Shown here piece after piece: positions 16,259-23,994 of a stretch of 34,074 nucleotides of DNA. Made by a program: the position numbers and the translations under genes. The notes under the pieces were generated by a model. The model saw nothing but the letters and a program-made list of their open reading frames with translations, searched no databases and was not told where the DNA came from. Position 1 is the stretch's first letter. The number at the start of each line of letters is the position of its first letter. This DNA is from Pseudomonas putida (lineage in GTDB: Bacteria; Pseudomonadota; Gammaproteobacteria; Pseudomonadales; Pseudomonadaceae), in assembly GCF_028682175.1 (NCBI RefSeq), contig NZ_JANHKS010000054.1, positions 1 to 34,074 on the forward strand. The letters are read 5' to 3'.

Positions 16259-16312
16259 CAGTGCCGGCGGGGCCGTCCTCAAGATCGCCCCGCGGGCAAG
16301 CCCGGCTGCTAC
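16254..16312. repeat. REPIN, GTAGCAGCACGGC family (degenerate)
   Basis: Left arm starts CGTAGCAGTGCCGGCGGGG; right arm ends CGCGGGCAAGCCCGGCTGCT followed by AC. The arms are imperfect compared with the copies at 29317 and 34018. The left arm overlaps the stop codon of the CWC gene. Confidence 0.8.
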
Positions 16313-16335
16313 AACGATTTGCGCCGCCCCACGCC

Positions 16336-16366
16336 CGTAGCAGCACGGCTTGCCGGCGGGGGCGTC
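16336..16366. repeat. single REP, GTAGCAGCACGGC family
   Basis: A good copy of the core (CGTAGCAGCACGGCTTGCCG, then GCGGGGG) without an inverted partner. With the preceding REPIN it gives three arms within 115 bases, between the CWC gene and rsuA. Confidence 0.82.
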
Positions 16367-16433
16367 CTCAAGGTCAATCCAGCTCCAAGGTTTTCACGTA
16401 CCATTGAGGGCCCACACACCGACCCCAAACCCC

Positions 16434-17126
16434 ATGCGCCTCGACCGTTTCCTCAGCAACCTGCCCCGTTTCAGCCGCAAGGAAGTGCGCCTTGCACTGC
16501 TGGCCAATCGGGTCAGGGTCGATGGCCAGACCATCAGGGATCCGCTGCATGAAGTCCGTGAGTTCAGCCAGGTCATGCTCGACGACGAAGTCCTGCAATC
16601 CGGCAAACCCGCGCGCTACTTCATGCTGCACAAACCGCCAGGCTGCGTCAGCGCCACCGTCGACCCGCAACACCCCACCGTGCTGGACCTGCTCGACGAG
16701 CCCGACAAGCACGACTTGCATATCGCCGGTCGCCTGGACTTCAACACCTCGGGGCTGATGCTCATCACCAACGACGGCCAGTGGTCCCGCCGCCTCACCC
16801 AGCCGACCACCAAGTTGCCGAAGATCTACTACGTCGAAACCGAGCAGGAAATCGGTGAGCACTACGTCACAAAATTCGCCGAAGGTTTTTACTTCGCCTT
16901 CGAAGACCTCACCACCCTGCCCGCGCTACTGACCCTGCTGGACAGCCACCGCGCCCGCCTGAGCATCGTCGAAGGCCGCTACCATCAGGTGAAGCGCATG
17001 TTCGGCTTCTTCGACAACAAGGTCGTGCGCCTGCACCGCGAAAGCATGGGCCCACTGGTGCTCGACCCTGCGCTTGCGCCCGGGCAGTACCGGCCGCTGA
17101 CAGCTGAAGAGATTCAGCAGATCTGA
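16434..17126 (+). CDS. rsuA: 16S rRNA pseudouridine(516) synthase
   Basis: Converts U516 of 16S rRNA to pseudouridine. The 230-residue protein has an N-terminal S4-like RNA-binding part (MRLDRFLSNLPRFSRKEVRL, about 1-60) and a catalytic domain with GRLDFNTSGLMLITND. The nucleophile Asp is residue 102, the same number as in E. coli RsuA, which is also 231 residues long. Later motifs KIYYVETE and EGRYHQVKRMFGFFDN match the family. The in-frame ATG at 16350 was rejected because it adds 28 residues lying in REP-flanking DNA, ahead of the conserved MRLDRFL start. No strong ribosome site is obvious before 16434. Monocistronic by position. Confidence 0.94.
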   Translation: MRLDRFLSNLPRFSRKEVRLALLANRVRVDGQTIRDPLHEVREFSQVMLDDEVLQSGKPARYFMLHKPPGCVSATVDPQHPTVLDLLDEPDKHDLHIAGRLDFNTSGLMLITNDGQWSRRLTQPTTKLPKIYYVETEQEIGEHYVTKFAEGFYFAFEDLTTLPALLTLLDSHRARLSIVEGRYHQVKRMFGFFDNKVVRLHRESMGPLVLDPALAPGQYRPLTAEEIQQI

Positions 17127-17436
17127 CGTCTTTCGACCGCCCGGCAGGTCGTGTAGGACAATTCACGAACGGCACTTGCGGGTTCCGGGATCGCCTGCTT
17201 GAATCCAATCGTCGGTCCACATGTGACTGATGAGTCACCAACCTATTCTAAGAAACCTTTTGTCGTCACGACCGCCTCGAAGCGACACGTTCGGCAAACC
17301 GCCCGCCAATAACAATACCTGTCGGACAAGCTGTTCCGATCCGACATGGGCCCCCTTAAAGGCTATTGCCTACCTGTCACGAAACTCGTGCAACGTGGTT
17401 GCGCGCACACCTGTTTTTTCGTCAGGAGACATGGAT
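17127..17436 (+). other. intergenic region before phaG with a short palindrome
   Basis: About 310 bases hold no convincing gene. A perfect inverted repeat GTGACT-GATG-AGTCAC (17223-17238) lies about 200 bases before the phaG start, and a looser GTCGGA...TCCGAC pair lies at 17321-17345. Either could be an operator. No clear sigma-70 or sigma-54 promoter could be picked out. Confidence 0.35.
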
Positions 17437-18321
17437 ATGAGGCCAGAAATCGCTGTGCTTGATATACAGGGCCAGTTTCGGGTTTACACGGAGTTCTATC
17501 GCGCAGATGCCGCAGAAAAGACCATCATTCTGGTCAACGGCTCACTGGCCACTACTGCATCTTTCGCCCAGACCGTCCGCAACCTGCACCCGCAGTTCAA
17601 CGTGGTGCTGTACGACCAGCCTTACGCGGGCAAATCAAAACCCCACAACATCATCGACCGGCCGCTGACCAAGGAAACCGAAGGACAGATCCTGCTGGAG
17701 CTGATCGACCACTTCAACGCAGAACACATCATGTCGTTCTCATGGGGCGGCGCGCCGACCCTGGTGGCCCTCGCCCACCGGCCCAAGCGCATCGAGAAGG
17801 CCGTGATCAGCTCTTTCTCGCCGGTCATCAACGAGCCGATGCGCGACTACCTGCAACGTGGCCAGCAACACCTGGGTGCATTCGATCGCTACGAAGTCGG
17901 CACGCTGATCAACAGCACCATCGGCAAACACCTGCCGTCGCTGTTCAAGCGCTTCAACTACAAACACGTCAGCTCCCTGGACCTGCACGAGTACGCGCAG
18001 ATGCACCACCACATCAACCATGTGATGGAAGCCACCACGCACAAACAGTTGAAGGCCGCCAAACGGATCAATGTACCGGTGCTGTTCATGAACGGGGAAT
18101 GGGACGAATACACCTCGGCCGTCGACGCCCGGTTGTTCAAGAACCACGTGCGTGACTGCCACTTCAGCACCATCAAGAATGCAGGCCACTTTTTAGACAT
18201 GGAGCATAAAAGCGCCTGCCTGGACTCGCGAAACGCCCTGTTGAGCTTCCTCACCCCGGCGCCCGAGCCCAGCCGAAACCGCTACCGACAGGTACACGCG
18301 AACCATGCATTTGCAATCTGA
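17437..18321 (+). CDS. phaG: (R)-3-hydroxyacyl-ACP thioesterase/transacylase PhaG
   Basis: Links fatty-acid synthesis to medium-chain polyhydroxyalkanoate by releasing or transferring 3-hydroxyacyl groups from ACP; same family as RhlA. The 294-residue alpha/beta hydrolase begins MRPEIAVLDIQGQFRVYTEF, very close to P. putida PhaG as remembered. The catalytic triad falls at Ser102 (SFSWGG), Asp223 (NGEWDEY) and His251 (AGHFLDM), and the C-terminus ends in the typical HAFAI. The start is decided by AGGAG at 17424-17428: it is 8 bases before ATG 17437 but only 2 before ATG 17431, and a much earlier in-frame ATG at 17230 has no family match. As in other pseudomonads it stands apart from the pha synthase cluster. 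A perfect inverted repeat follows the gene. Confidence 0.95.
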   Translation: MRPEIAVLDIQGQFRVYTEFYRADAAEKTIILVNGSLATTASFAQTVRNLHPQFNVVLYDQPYAGKSKPHNIIDRPLTKETEGQILLELIDHFNAEHIMSFSWGGAPTLVALAHRPKRIEKAVISSFSPVINEPMRDYLQRGQQHLGAFDRYEVGTLINSTIGKHLPSLFKRFNYKHVSSLDLHEYAQMHHHINHVMEATTHKQLKAAKRINVPVLFMNGEWDEYTSAVDARLFKNHVRDCHFSTIKNAGHFLDMEHKSACLDSRNALLSFLTPAPEPSRNRYRQVHANHAFAI

Positions 18322-18341
18322 CCATGCCGGTCTCAAGGAAC

Positions 18342-18388
18342 GGATTCATCCGCCAGCCACCGCCTCACAGCCCTCGGCGGATGAATCC
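18342..18388 (+). terminator. long inverted repeat after phaG
   Basis: GGATTCATCCGCC (18342-18354) is repeated as its exact complement at 18376-18388, giving a 13-base-pair stem 20 bases after the phaG stop. No T-run follows. It is probably the transcript end or a stabiliser of phaG mRNA. Confidence 0.5.
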
Positions 18389-18489
18389 CGACCCTTGTCA
18401 TTGCAATAAAGGATTTGGCCCGCAACGCATTTAACGCTTCAATTCAGTGCCTGCATCTGGTACAAAGTCAGCCGCTGCAAGCGTCAAAA

Positions 18490-18563
18490 GCGGGTGTCGT
18501 ATAATGGCATTACTCCAGCTTCCCAAGCTGATAACGAGGGTTCGATTCCCTTCACCCGCTCCA
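18490..18563 (+). tRNA. tRNA-Gly (anticodon CCC)
   Basis: A 74-base cloverleaf with encoded CCA. The acceptor stem GCGGGTG pairs with CACCCGC, the anticodon loop is TTCCCAA with CCC at 18522-18524, and the T arm is GAGGG-TTCGATT-CCCTT. It decodes GGG. A modest promoter may lie upstream: TTCAAT at 18438-18443, 17 bases, then TACAAA at 18461-18466. The DNA after the tRNA is less GC-rich than its surroundings, as is common next to tRNA genes. Confidence 0.97.
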
Positions 18564-18601
18564 TCCTCCCTCCCGCAACGCCCCCTTCGTCCAGCCAAGC
18601 G

Positions 18602-18743
18602 CTAAAGCTCGATCCGATCCGCACTTCGCAAGTCATCCGTTTGCCTATCAAGCGGCAGATACCGTGCCTCCTCATGCGCATCAACAATCTCAATAACAGA
18701 TACCCCCAATCTCTTCTTTTCGCTTCTTGAGATACCCTGCGCG
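18602..18743 (-). other. possible coding remnant beside the tRNA
   Basis: Reading the minus strand gives an open stretch whose last 45 or so residues look protein-like (SRSEKKRLGVSVIEIVDAHE, later RYLPLDRQTDDL) and which ends at a TAG. No ribosome site or clear start was found; a TTG after AAGAAGAGA is the best guess. It could be the tail of a lost gene left by an integration at the tRNA, or chance. Function is not recognised. Confidence 0.25.
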
Positions 18744-18750
18744 CGCGTAG

Positions 18751-18772
18751 GCTGATTCCACCCGAAATCAGC
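18751..18772 (+). promoter_or_regulatory. inverted repeat just before the MFS gene
   Basis: GCTGATT (18751-18757) and AATCAGC (18766-18772) form a perfect 7-base-pair inverted repeat with an 8-base spacer, 8 bases before the MFS start and touching its AGGCG ribosome site. It may be an operator or a translation-modulating hairpin. Confidence 0.35.
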
Positions 18773-18780
18773 AGGCGACG

Positions 18781-20001
18781 ATGATGAGCAAGCTTCAGGC
18801 ATCCACTCACAGCACGACTTCCCACGATCAATCGCATAACAGCAAATGGGGGATTGCGTCGGGGTTTTCCGCGAGCCTTGTGGGGATTGGTCTGGCTCGC
18901 TTTGCCTACACGCCCCTGCTGCCGGCGATTATTGACGCCGGTTGGTTCGACTCCTCGAAAGCGGCGTATCTGGGCGCGGCGAACCTTGCGGGATATCTGG
19001 TCGGAGCGTTGACGGGCCGAGCGATGGCTCAGAGGTCGTCCACTGCTTTTGCGCTGCGGGCGATGATGTTGCTGGCCAGTGTTGCATTTATCGCCTGTGC
19101 GTTTCCGGTGTCGTATGCGTGGTTTTTCATCTGGCGTCTGCTGTCCGGGATCAGCGGAGGGGCGTTGATGGTGCTGGCTGCGCCGGCGGTGCTGGCGCAC
19201 GTTTCGCCCTCTAAACGCGGGCTGGCAGGCGGGATCATCTTCATGGGGGTGGGCGTGGGGGTCGCTGCGTCAGGAACCCTGGTGCCGCTGTTGTTGCAGC
19301 TGGGTTTGCAGCAGACCTGGCTCGGGCTGGGGGTAATTTCTCTGGCGTTCACCGCCATTGCGTGGCTGGGCTGGCCGAAGCAGGATCCGGCGCCCGCAAC
19401 CGCGAGTCAGCATCCGCGTCAGTCGAAGGATCACACCCTCAAGGCTTTGTATGCCGAGTACGCGCTGAATGCCGCGGGCTGGGTGCCGCACATGATTTTC
19501 CTGGTGGCGTTCGTCGCCCATGGCCTGGGCAAAGGGCTTGAGGTCGGGGCGCAGTATTGGGTGCTGTTCGGCATCGGGGCCACGCTGGGGCCGCTGTTGG
19601 CCGGGGTGCTGGCGGACCGGGTTGGATTTGGCCGGGCCTTGCGCCTGTCGTTCATTCTGGAAGGGATTTGCGTGTGCATACCGGCGCTCACGACGGGTAG
19701 TGTCTGGCTGATGGCATCGAGCATCGTGGTGGGGGCATTCGTTACCGGCACAGTGCCGCTGGTACTGGGCCGGGTGCAGGAATTGCTGGCGCATCACCCC
19801 GCGCAGCAAGGTCCGGCGTGGCGCACGGCGACGGTGGGTTTTGCGTTGTTCCAGGCGGTGGCGGCCTATGGATTTTCGTATCTGTTTTCGGCAACCGGCG
19901 GGGATTATGCGCTGCTGTTCTTGATCGGCACCGGCGCCATTGCGCTGGCCCTTGTCATCGATCTGGTGGCTGCGCGCCGGGCAAACCACGCAGCCACATG
20001 A
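18781..20001 (+). CDS. MFS transporter, YbfB/YjiJ family
   Basis: Predicted 12-helix inner-membrane exporter of 406 residues. The first helix carries the family signature GFSASLVGIGLARFAYTPLL, and the protein shows the usual two six-helix halves joined by a hydrophilic loop (about residues 198-220, PKQDPAPATASQ). The substrate is unknown. The start could be ATG 18781 or 18784; both follow an AGGCG element. The coding DNA uses more G/T-rich codons than its neighbours but stays in the range of the genome. It converges on a LysR gene with only 3 bases between the stops, so no terminator separates them and the two transcripts must overlap. Confidence 0.9.
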   Translation: MMSKLQASTHSTTSHDQSHNSKWGIASGFSASLVGIGLARFAYTPLLPAIIDAGWFDSSKAAYLGAANLAGYLVGALTGRAMAQRSSTAFALRAMMLLASVAFIACAFPVSYAWFFIWRLLSGISGGALMVLAAPAVLAHVSPSKRGLAGGIIFMGVGVGVAASGTLVPLLLQLGLQQTWLGLGVISLAFTAIAWLGWPKQDPAPATASQHPRQSKDHTLKALYAEYALNAAGWVPHMIFLVAFVAHGLGKGLEVGAQYWVLFGIGATLGPLLAGVLADRVGFGRALRLSFILEGICVCIPALTTGSVWLMASSIVVGAFVTGTVPLVLGRVQELLAHHPAQQGPAWRTATVGFALFQAVAAYGFSYLFSATGGDYALLFLIGTGAIALALVIDLVAARRANHAAT

Positions 20002-20004
20002 ACT

Positions 20005-20904
20005 TCAAGCGAATTGTGGGACGGCGCGCAAGCGCGCGGCATTGTCCTGATGCACGCTGTCGAGAAAGGCCGCCAGGGCACTGGAGAAATGGCCGTCCAG
20101 GCGCCGTACGAACAGGGTTTCCACGCGGGACAGAGCAGGCGGCAATTCATGAACCGCCACCAACCCTTGCTGCCAGGCGTTGGCGACGACACCTCGGGGC
20201 AGCAGCGTGATACCGACACCTGCAGACACGCAGGCAATGATCGCGTCGATAGAGCCAAACTCAAGGGGTTCGGGCGCGAGGATGCCCATGCCGGCCAGCA
20301 CCGAATCCAGCCGCTGCCGGTAGGAGCAGCCGATGCGGAACACCACGGTTTTCAGGTGCGCAATGCTGTTCACGGCGTCCAGCGAGCGAACCGCGCGGGA
20401 GGTCACCAGCACCAGTTCTTCCTCAAAGGCCGTTTCGCAGAGCAGTTCGGGATGACTGACCGGGCCCGCAACGAAGGCGCCTTCGAGCCTGCAATCGACA
20501 ACATCCTGGATCAGGCTACTGGTGGTGCCGGTACGAATCAGCGGCCGCACATCGGGCCAGGCAGTGGCGAAGCGGGCAATCAATAATGGAAGGCGCAAGG
20601 CCAGGGTGGTTTCCAGCGTGCCGATCTCCAGCACACCTGCGGGCTGGCCGTCGTCGCGGGCTGCGGCGGATGCGTCGCTGAGCAGTTTGGAAAGCCTGGC
20701 GGCATAGGGAAGGATGCGCCTGCCGGCGGGAGTGACCTGAACGCCCTTGGCGCTGCGCTGGAACAACGAAACGCCAAGCTCGTCTTCAAGCGAACGGATC
20801 CTTGAGGAAACATTCGACTGCACGGTGTTCAGTTCGACAGCTGCCTTGTTCATGCTGCCATGCCGGGCGACCGCGTCGACCACCTTCAGATCAATGACGT
20901 CCAA
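20005..20904 (-). CDS. LysR family transcriptional regulator
   Basis: DNA-binding regulator of about 299 residues. The winged HTH occupies the first 60 residues (DLKVVDAVARHGSMNKAAVE, then NTVQSNVSSRIRSLEDELG), followed by the effector-binding domain from about residue 85 with strands such as VLEIGTLETTLALRLP and GVGITLLPRGV. The start is uncertain. An open frame reaches 20931, but both candidate starts are TTG. The one at 20904 is favoured: AGGTGA lies 5 bases before it and it gives the usual short lead into DLK. The target is unknown: its convergent neighbour is the MFS gene, and its upstream neighbour is not divergent, so the classic adjacent-target layout is missing. Confidence 0.9.
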   Translation of the reverse strand: MDVIDLKVVDAVARHGSMNKAAVELNTVQSNVSSRIRSLEDELGVSLFQRSAKGVQVTPAGRRILPYAARLSKLLSDASAAARDDGQPAGVLEIGTLETTLALRLPLLIARFATAWPDVRPLIRTGTTSSLIQDVVDCRLEGAFVAGPVSHPELLCETAFEEELVLVTSRAVRSLDAVNSIAHLKTVVFRIGCSYRQRLDSVLAGMGILAPEPLEFGSIDAIIACVSAGVGITLLPRGVVANAWQQGLVAVHELPPALSRVETLFVRRLDGHFSSALAAFLDSVHQDNAARLRAVPQFA

Positions 20905-21032
20905 AGTCTCACCTGCTATCTCGAATTTCAATAACCCGCCGCTCGGGCAATTTCATTTCGAGATTAAGCCCGGAGCGCTGCGAAAACAAGCCGCAGCGCT
21001 TAGGGCCAGCCAGATGTTTGGAGCTGATACTG

Positions 21033-23330
21033 TCAGAACGAGTAGTCGGCGCTCAGCATCAGTCCGCGACCGGCGCCCGGCAAACCGTAACCACGGCCGT
21101 TGTAGGTGGACCAGTAGTGCTTGTCGAACAGGTTGTTAACGTTCATGCGCACATCCAGATCCGGGGTAGCCTGCCAACTGACCATGGCGTCGTGGACGAC
21201 GTAGTCCGGTACGGTGGTCTGGCCTGAGCGAGTCAGCACAGCGCCCTGGCCGCGGTAGATTTTCACGTCATCGACGTAACGCACGCCATAGCTGACCGAC
21301 ACATCACGCGGCAGTTTGTAAGTGGTCCACAGGTTCAGCGCATTCTGCGGGGTGTTCGCCAGCTCCAGCCCTTCCTCGGAGCCGTTGTAGGACTTGTTCA
21401 GCTTGCTGTTTTCGTGGATGTAGCCGCCGTACACCGACCAGTTGCGGGTGATGTTGCCAGTGCCGGACAGTTCGAGTCCGCGCACGCGCTCCTCGCCGCC
21501 GGTGAAGGCCGTGCCTTCGTCATCATCGATGAAGGTCAATTGACGTTTGGTCTCGAACACATCGCCGGTCAGCTCAAGCGCACCGTCGTACAGTTCCCAT
21601 TTGGTGCCCAGCTCGTAGGTCTTGCCGCGATCGCCCTTGGTCGAGGCGATGCTGCCGGTTTGCGCCACGGCCAACACGCCCGAAGGCTGCTTGGCGTTGG
21701 CGTAGCTGATATAGAAGCTGCCGTTGTGCACCGGTTTGTACACCAGCGCGGTGTGGACGCTGGTGAGCTTTTCCGACTGATCGGAATTGCCCAGGTCAGC
21801 CCAGGCGCCGGTCTGGCTGGCGCGGCTTTCGTTATCGGTCACGCGGGTGTCGAAGTGATCCTGACGCGCGGCCAGGTGCAACTGCCAGTTGTCGTTGAAC
21901 TTCAGGGTGTCGAGCAGGTAGAACGCCTTGTCCGTCTGCTCCACCGACTGTTTGGCCGAGGTGTAGGTGTTGGCGCTGAAGGGGTATTGCGACCAGTCGT
22001 TACTCGCCACCGGCAGGCTGCCCATACGCGCGCGGTCGGCGGCGGTCAGGGCGCCGGTTTTGGAGTCCAGCGTCTGCTTGCTCAGGTCGAAACCGCCCAC
22101 CAGCGTATGGCCGATGCCGAACGTGTCGACCTTCCACGTGAGGTTGGTCTGGTTGCTGAAAGTCTCGTTGGTCTGGCTGCGCGCAGGCGTGTTGACGTTG
22201 CGCCGGTAAATGCCGCTGCCCGCCTGAATGCCCGGAGCGCCCGCCGTGGTGTCGCCGCCAGGGGTGGTGATGAAGTAGTCGTGATCCAGATGGAAATAGG
22301 TGAACTGGGTGTCGAAGCTCAACGCGTCGTTGAAGTCGTGGGCAAACTTCATGTTCAGGCGATGGGATTCATTGTCCTCGTAGTTCAGGTTGCGCCAGCC
22401 CCAATAGCTGTTCCAGCTGGCACCACCGGCACGGCTCGGGCTGCTGCCATTGGTGCCGTTGACGGTCGGGATGCCGTAGTCAGGGTTGCTGTTGTCGTGG
22501 ATGTATTCGTAGGCCAGGGTGAAACGGGTGTCGGTGCCCAGCCCCAAAGCCAGCGACGGCGCGAATCCGTAGCGCTCGTCATTGACCCAGTCCCGGCCGT
22601 CTACACCGGAATTGTTACCCATGATGTTCAGGCGAAACGCAGCGCCCTCACCCAGACCGTCGAGGGTGTGGTTCACGTCCAGCGTGCCACGACGGTAGTC
22701 TGCCGTGCCGACACCTGCGCTTACATGATTGAAGTCATCGAGCACTGGGGCCTTGGTCACCAGGTTGACCGCACCACCGGTCGCGCCCACGCCCCAACCC
22801 GCAGAGCTTGAGCCCTTGAGCACTTCCACCGATTCAGTGTTGAAGAAGTCGTTGCGCGAATACTTGGCCGGATCGCGCACGCCGTCGCGATAGATGTTGC
22901 CGTCGGCATTGAAACCGCGAATGGTCAGGCTGTCCCCTACCCCGCCGCCACCTTCACCGGAATTGAAGGTAATGCCTGGCACGTTGCGCAGCGCATCCTT
23001 GAGGCTCTGGGCGTTCTGCTCCTTGAGCACCTGCGAGTTTATGACCGTCACACTTTGCGGCGTGTCCAGCAGCGGCTCGGTCGACTTGGTCGAACTGAGC
23101 CTGTCGCTGTTGTAGGGCGCATCGCTCTGACTCTCGATGCTGGTGGCCGGCAGGGTCAGATCCCCCGTGACCGCCTGCCCATTGGCCTGGGCCTGCTCCG
23201 CCGCCCAGCTCGACACCGGCAACGCCATGAATGTGGCCAGGCCCATCAAGGGAGCCAGGGTTTGAGAACGAGGTGATACAGGCGACAGGCTGGCGCCGCG
23301 CGAAAGGTTGAGTCGGGATGGGGAGGACAT
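21033..23330 (-). CDS. TonB-dependent siderophore receptor, catecholate type
   Basis: Outer-membrane beta-barrel receptor of 765 residues for uptake of a ferric siderophore. It has a signal peptide (long basic/Ser-rich n-region, core LMGLATFMALPVSSWAA), a TonB-box-like DLTLPATSIES, a plug domain (LLDTPQSVTVINSQVLKEQ, then LRNVPGITFNSGEGGG) and a 22-strand barrel ending in the terminal aromatic SADYSF. The NLFDKHYWSTYNGRGYGLPG segment near the end is typical of Fiu/PiuA-like catecholate receptors. An in-frame ATG at 23363 exists, but only ATG 23330 has a ribosome site (AAGG, 7 bases). The exact ligand is not known. No iron-hydroxylase partner (PiuC) gene is beside it. A weak Fur-like site lies upstream. 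Confidence 0.93.
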   Translation of the reverse strand: MSSPSRLNLSRGASLSPVSPRSQTLAPLMGLATFMALPVSSWAAEQAQANGQAVTGDLTLPATSIESQSDAPYNSDRLSSTKSTEPLLDTPQSVTVINSQVLKEQNAQSLKDALRNVPGITFNSGEGGGGVGDSLTIRGFNADGNIYRDGVRDPAKYSRNDFFNTESVEVLKGSSSAGWGVGATGGAVNLVTKAPVLDDFNHVSAGVGTADYRRGTLDVNHTLDGLGEGAAFRLNIMGNNSGVDGRDWVNDERYGFAPSLALGLGTDTRFTLAYEYIHDNSNPDYGIPTVNGTNGSSPSRAGGASWNSYWGWRNLNYEDNESHRLNMKFAHDFNDALSFDTQFTYFHLDHDYFITTPGGDTTAGAPGIQAGSGIYRRNVNTPARSQTNETFSNQTNLTWKVDTFGIGHTLVGGFDLSKQTLDSKTGALTAADRARMGSLPVASNDWSQYPFSANTYTSAKQSVEQTDKAFYLLDTLKFNDNWQLHLAARQDHFDTRVTDNESRASQTGAWADLGNSDQSEKLTSVHTALVYKPVHNGSFYISYANAKQPSGVLAVAQTGSIASTKGDRGKTYELGTKWELYDGALELTGDVFETKRQLTFIDDDEGTAFTGGEERVRGLELSGTGNITRNWSVYGGYIHENSKLNKSYNGSEEGLELANTPQNALNLWTTYKLPRDVSVSYGVRYVDDVKIYRGQGAVLTRSGQTTVPDYVVHDAMVSWQATPDLDVRMNVNNLFDKHYWSTYNGRGYGLPGAGRGLMLSADYSF

Positions 23331-23439
23331 CAGTCGGCCTTCGTGGAAGAGAATAGATCGCATTCACAACAGCGAAATTCTATCAACCGCGATTTACCGG
23401 ACTTTCAGGGATTTGTAATGGGGATGCGCGGGATGGGGG

Positions 23440-23458
23440 AATAACACAATTCATTACA
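23440..23458 (-). promoter_or_regulatory. weak Fur-box-like site upstream of the siderophore receptor
   Basis: The 19 bases match the GATAATGATAATCATTATC consensus at 11 positions, with the match concentrated in the right half (TCATTA). They lie 110 bases upstream of the receptor start. A Fur-controlled promoter is expected for such a gene, but this score is close to what AT-rich DNA gives by chance. Confidence 0.3.
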
Positions 23459-23519
23459 TTTCACGCTGACGATCGACCATGAATGTCGTCGGATTCCTGA
23501 GATACAGTATCGAGCAGGA

Positions 23520-23594
23520 ATTGTTTGGGTGAAATTTGTAGGCACACACAAGCGATACGATGAGATCGATGCGGAGACAGTCAATGAATATTAA
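23520..23594 (+). pseudogene. 3' remnant of a higB toxin gene
   Basis: The frame ending at TAA 23592-23594 reads IVWVKFVGTHKRYDEIDAET plus a few residues. This matches the C-terminal end of HigB-type RelE-fold mRNA interferases (KFVGTHxxYDxIDAxT). No start codon or N-terminal part precedes it; the bases further upstream do not resemble HigB. It overlaps the higA start at 23584, the normal higB-higA order. The toxin has therefore been lost by a 5' deletion or replacement, leaving about 22 codons. Confidence 0.65.
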
Positions 23595-23943
23595 ACCAAT
23601 TCGAGACGACGCCGATCTGCGGGCGGCTTTCGAACGGCTGGAGGTCATCTTTCAAGCCGATGAGGGAACCCCTGAAGCAGACGAAATGGAAATCCTCGTC
23701 ACGCTCATAGAGGTGTACGAGAACAAGCATTATCCGATTCATGTCAGCGACCCTGTAGATGCCATTAAATTTCGAATGGATCAACAAGGGCTCACGGCCC
23801 GGGATCTTGAACCGTTTATCGGACCCAGTGGACGCGTTTCAGAGGTGTTGAACAGAAAACGCAGGTTGAGCGTGAGTATGATCAAACGGCTACATGACGG
23901 CTTGCACATTCCCTATGAGAGCTTGTTCGCAGGCGTTGCATGA
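23584..23943 (+). CDS. higA: HigA-type antitoxin, orphan
   Basis: A 119-residue protein of the HigA family: an acidic N-terminal part (RDDADLRAAFERLEVIFQAD) and a C-terminal Xre-like HTH (DAIKFRMDQQGLTARDLEPF, then SGRVSEVLNRKRRLSVSMIK) ending at LFAGVA. In intact systems it binds HigB and represses the shared promoter. Here the toxin gene is reduced to a 3' stub directly upstream, so the antitoxin would be solitary. An in-frame ATG at 23560 was rejected since it lies in the higB remnant; GGAGA lies about 7 bases before ATG 23584. It may persist as a regulator or protect against a related toxin. Confidence 0.82.
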   Translation: MNIKPIRDDADLRAAFERLEVIFQADEGTPEADEMEILVTLIEVYENKHYPIHVSDPVDAIKFRMDQQGLTARDLEPFIGPSGRVSEVLNRKRRLSVSMIKRLHDGLHIPYESLFAGVA

Positions 23944-23956
23944 CTTCGCATGGGTA

Positions 23957-23981
23957 AGAGCCTCAATGACTTAGAGGCTCT
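23957..23981. terminator. hairpin between higA and the convergent small gene
   Basis: AGAGCCTC (23957-23964) pairs perfectly with GAGGCTCT (23974-23981). It lies between two convergent stops (23943 and 23995). Neither side has a T-run, so it is at best a weak bidirectional terminator. Confidence 0.45.
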
Positions 23982-23994
23982 CGAGGACCCAACG

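Noticed and set aside
17230..17436. A 69-residue N-terminal extension of PhaG
   Set aside because: The extension has no family character, and the internal ATG at 17437 has a well-placed AGGAG and gives the known PhaG N-terminus.
18484..19200. A minus-strand frame running through the tRNA and into the MFS gene
   Set aside because: It crosses a functional tRNA and is antisense to a clear membrane protein gene.
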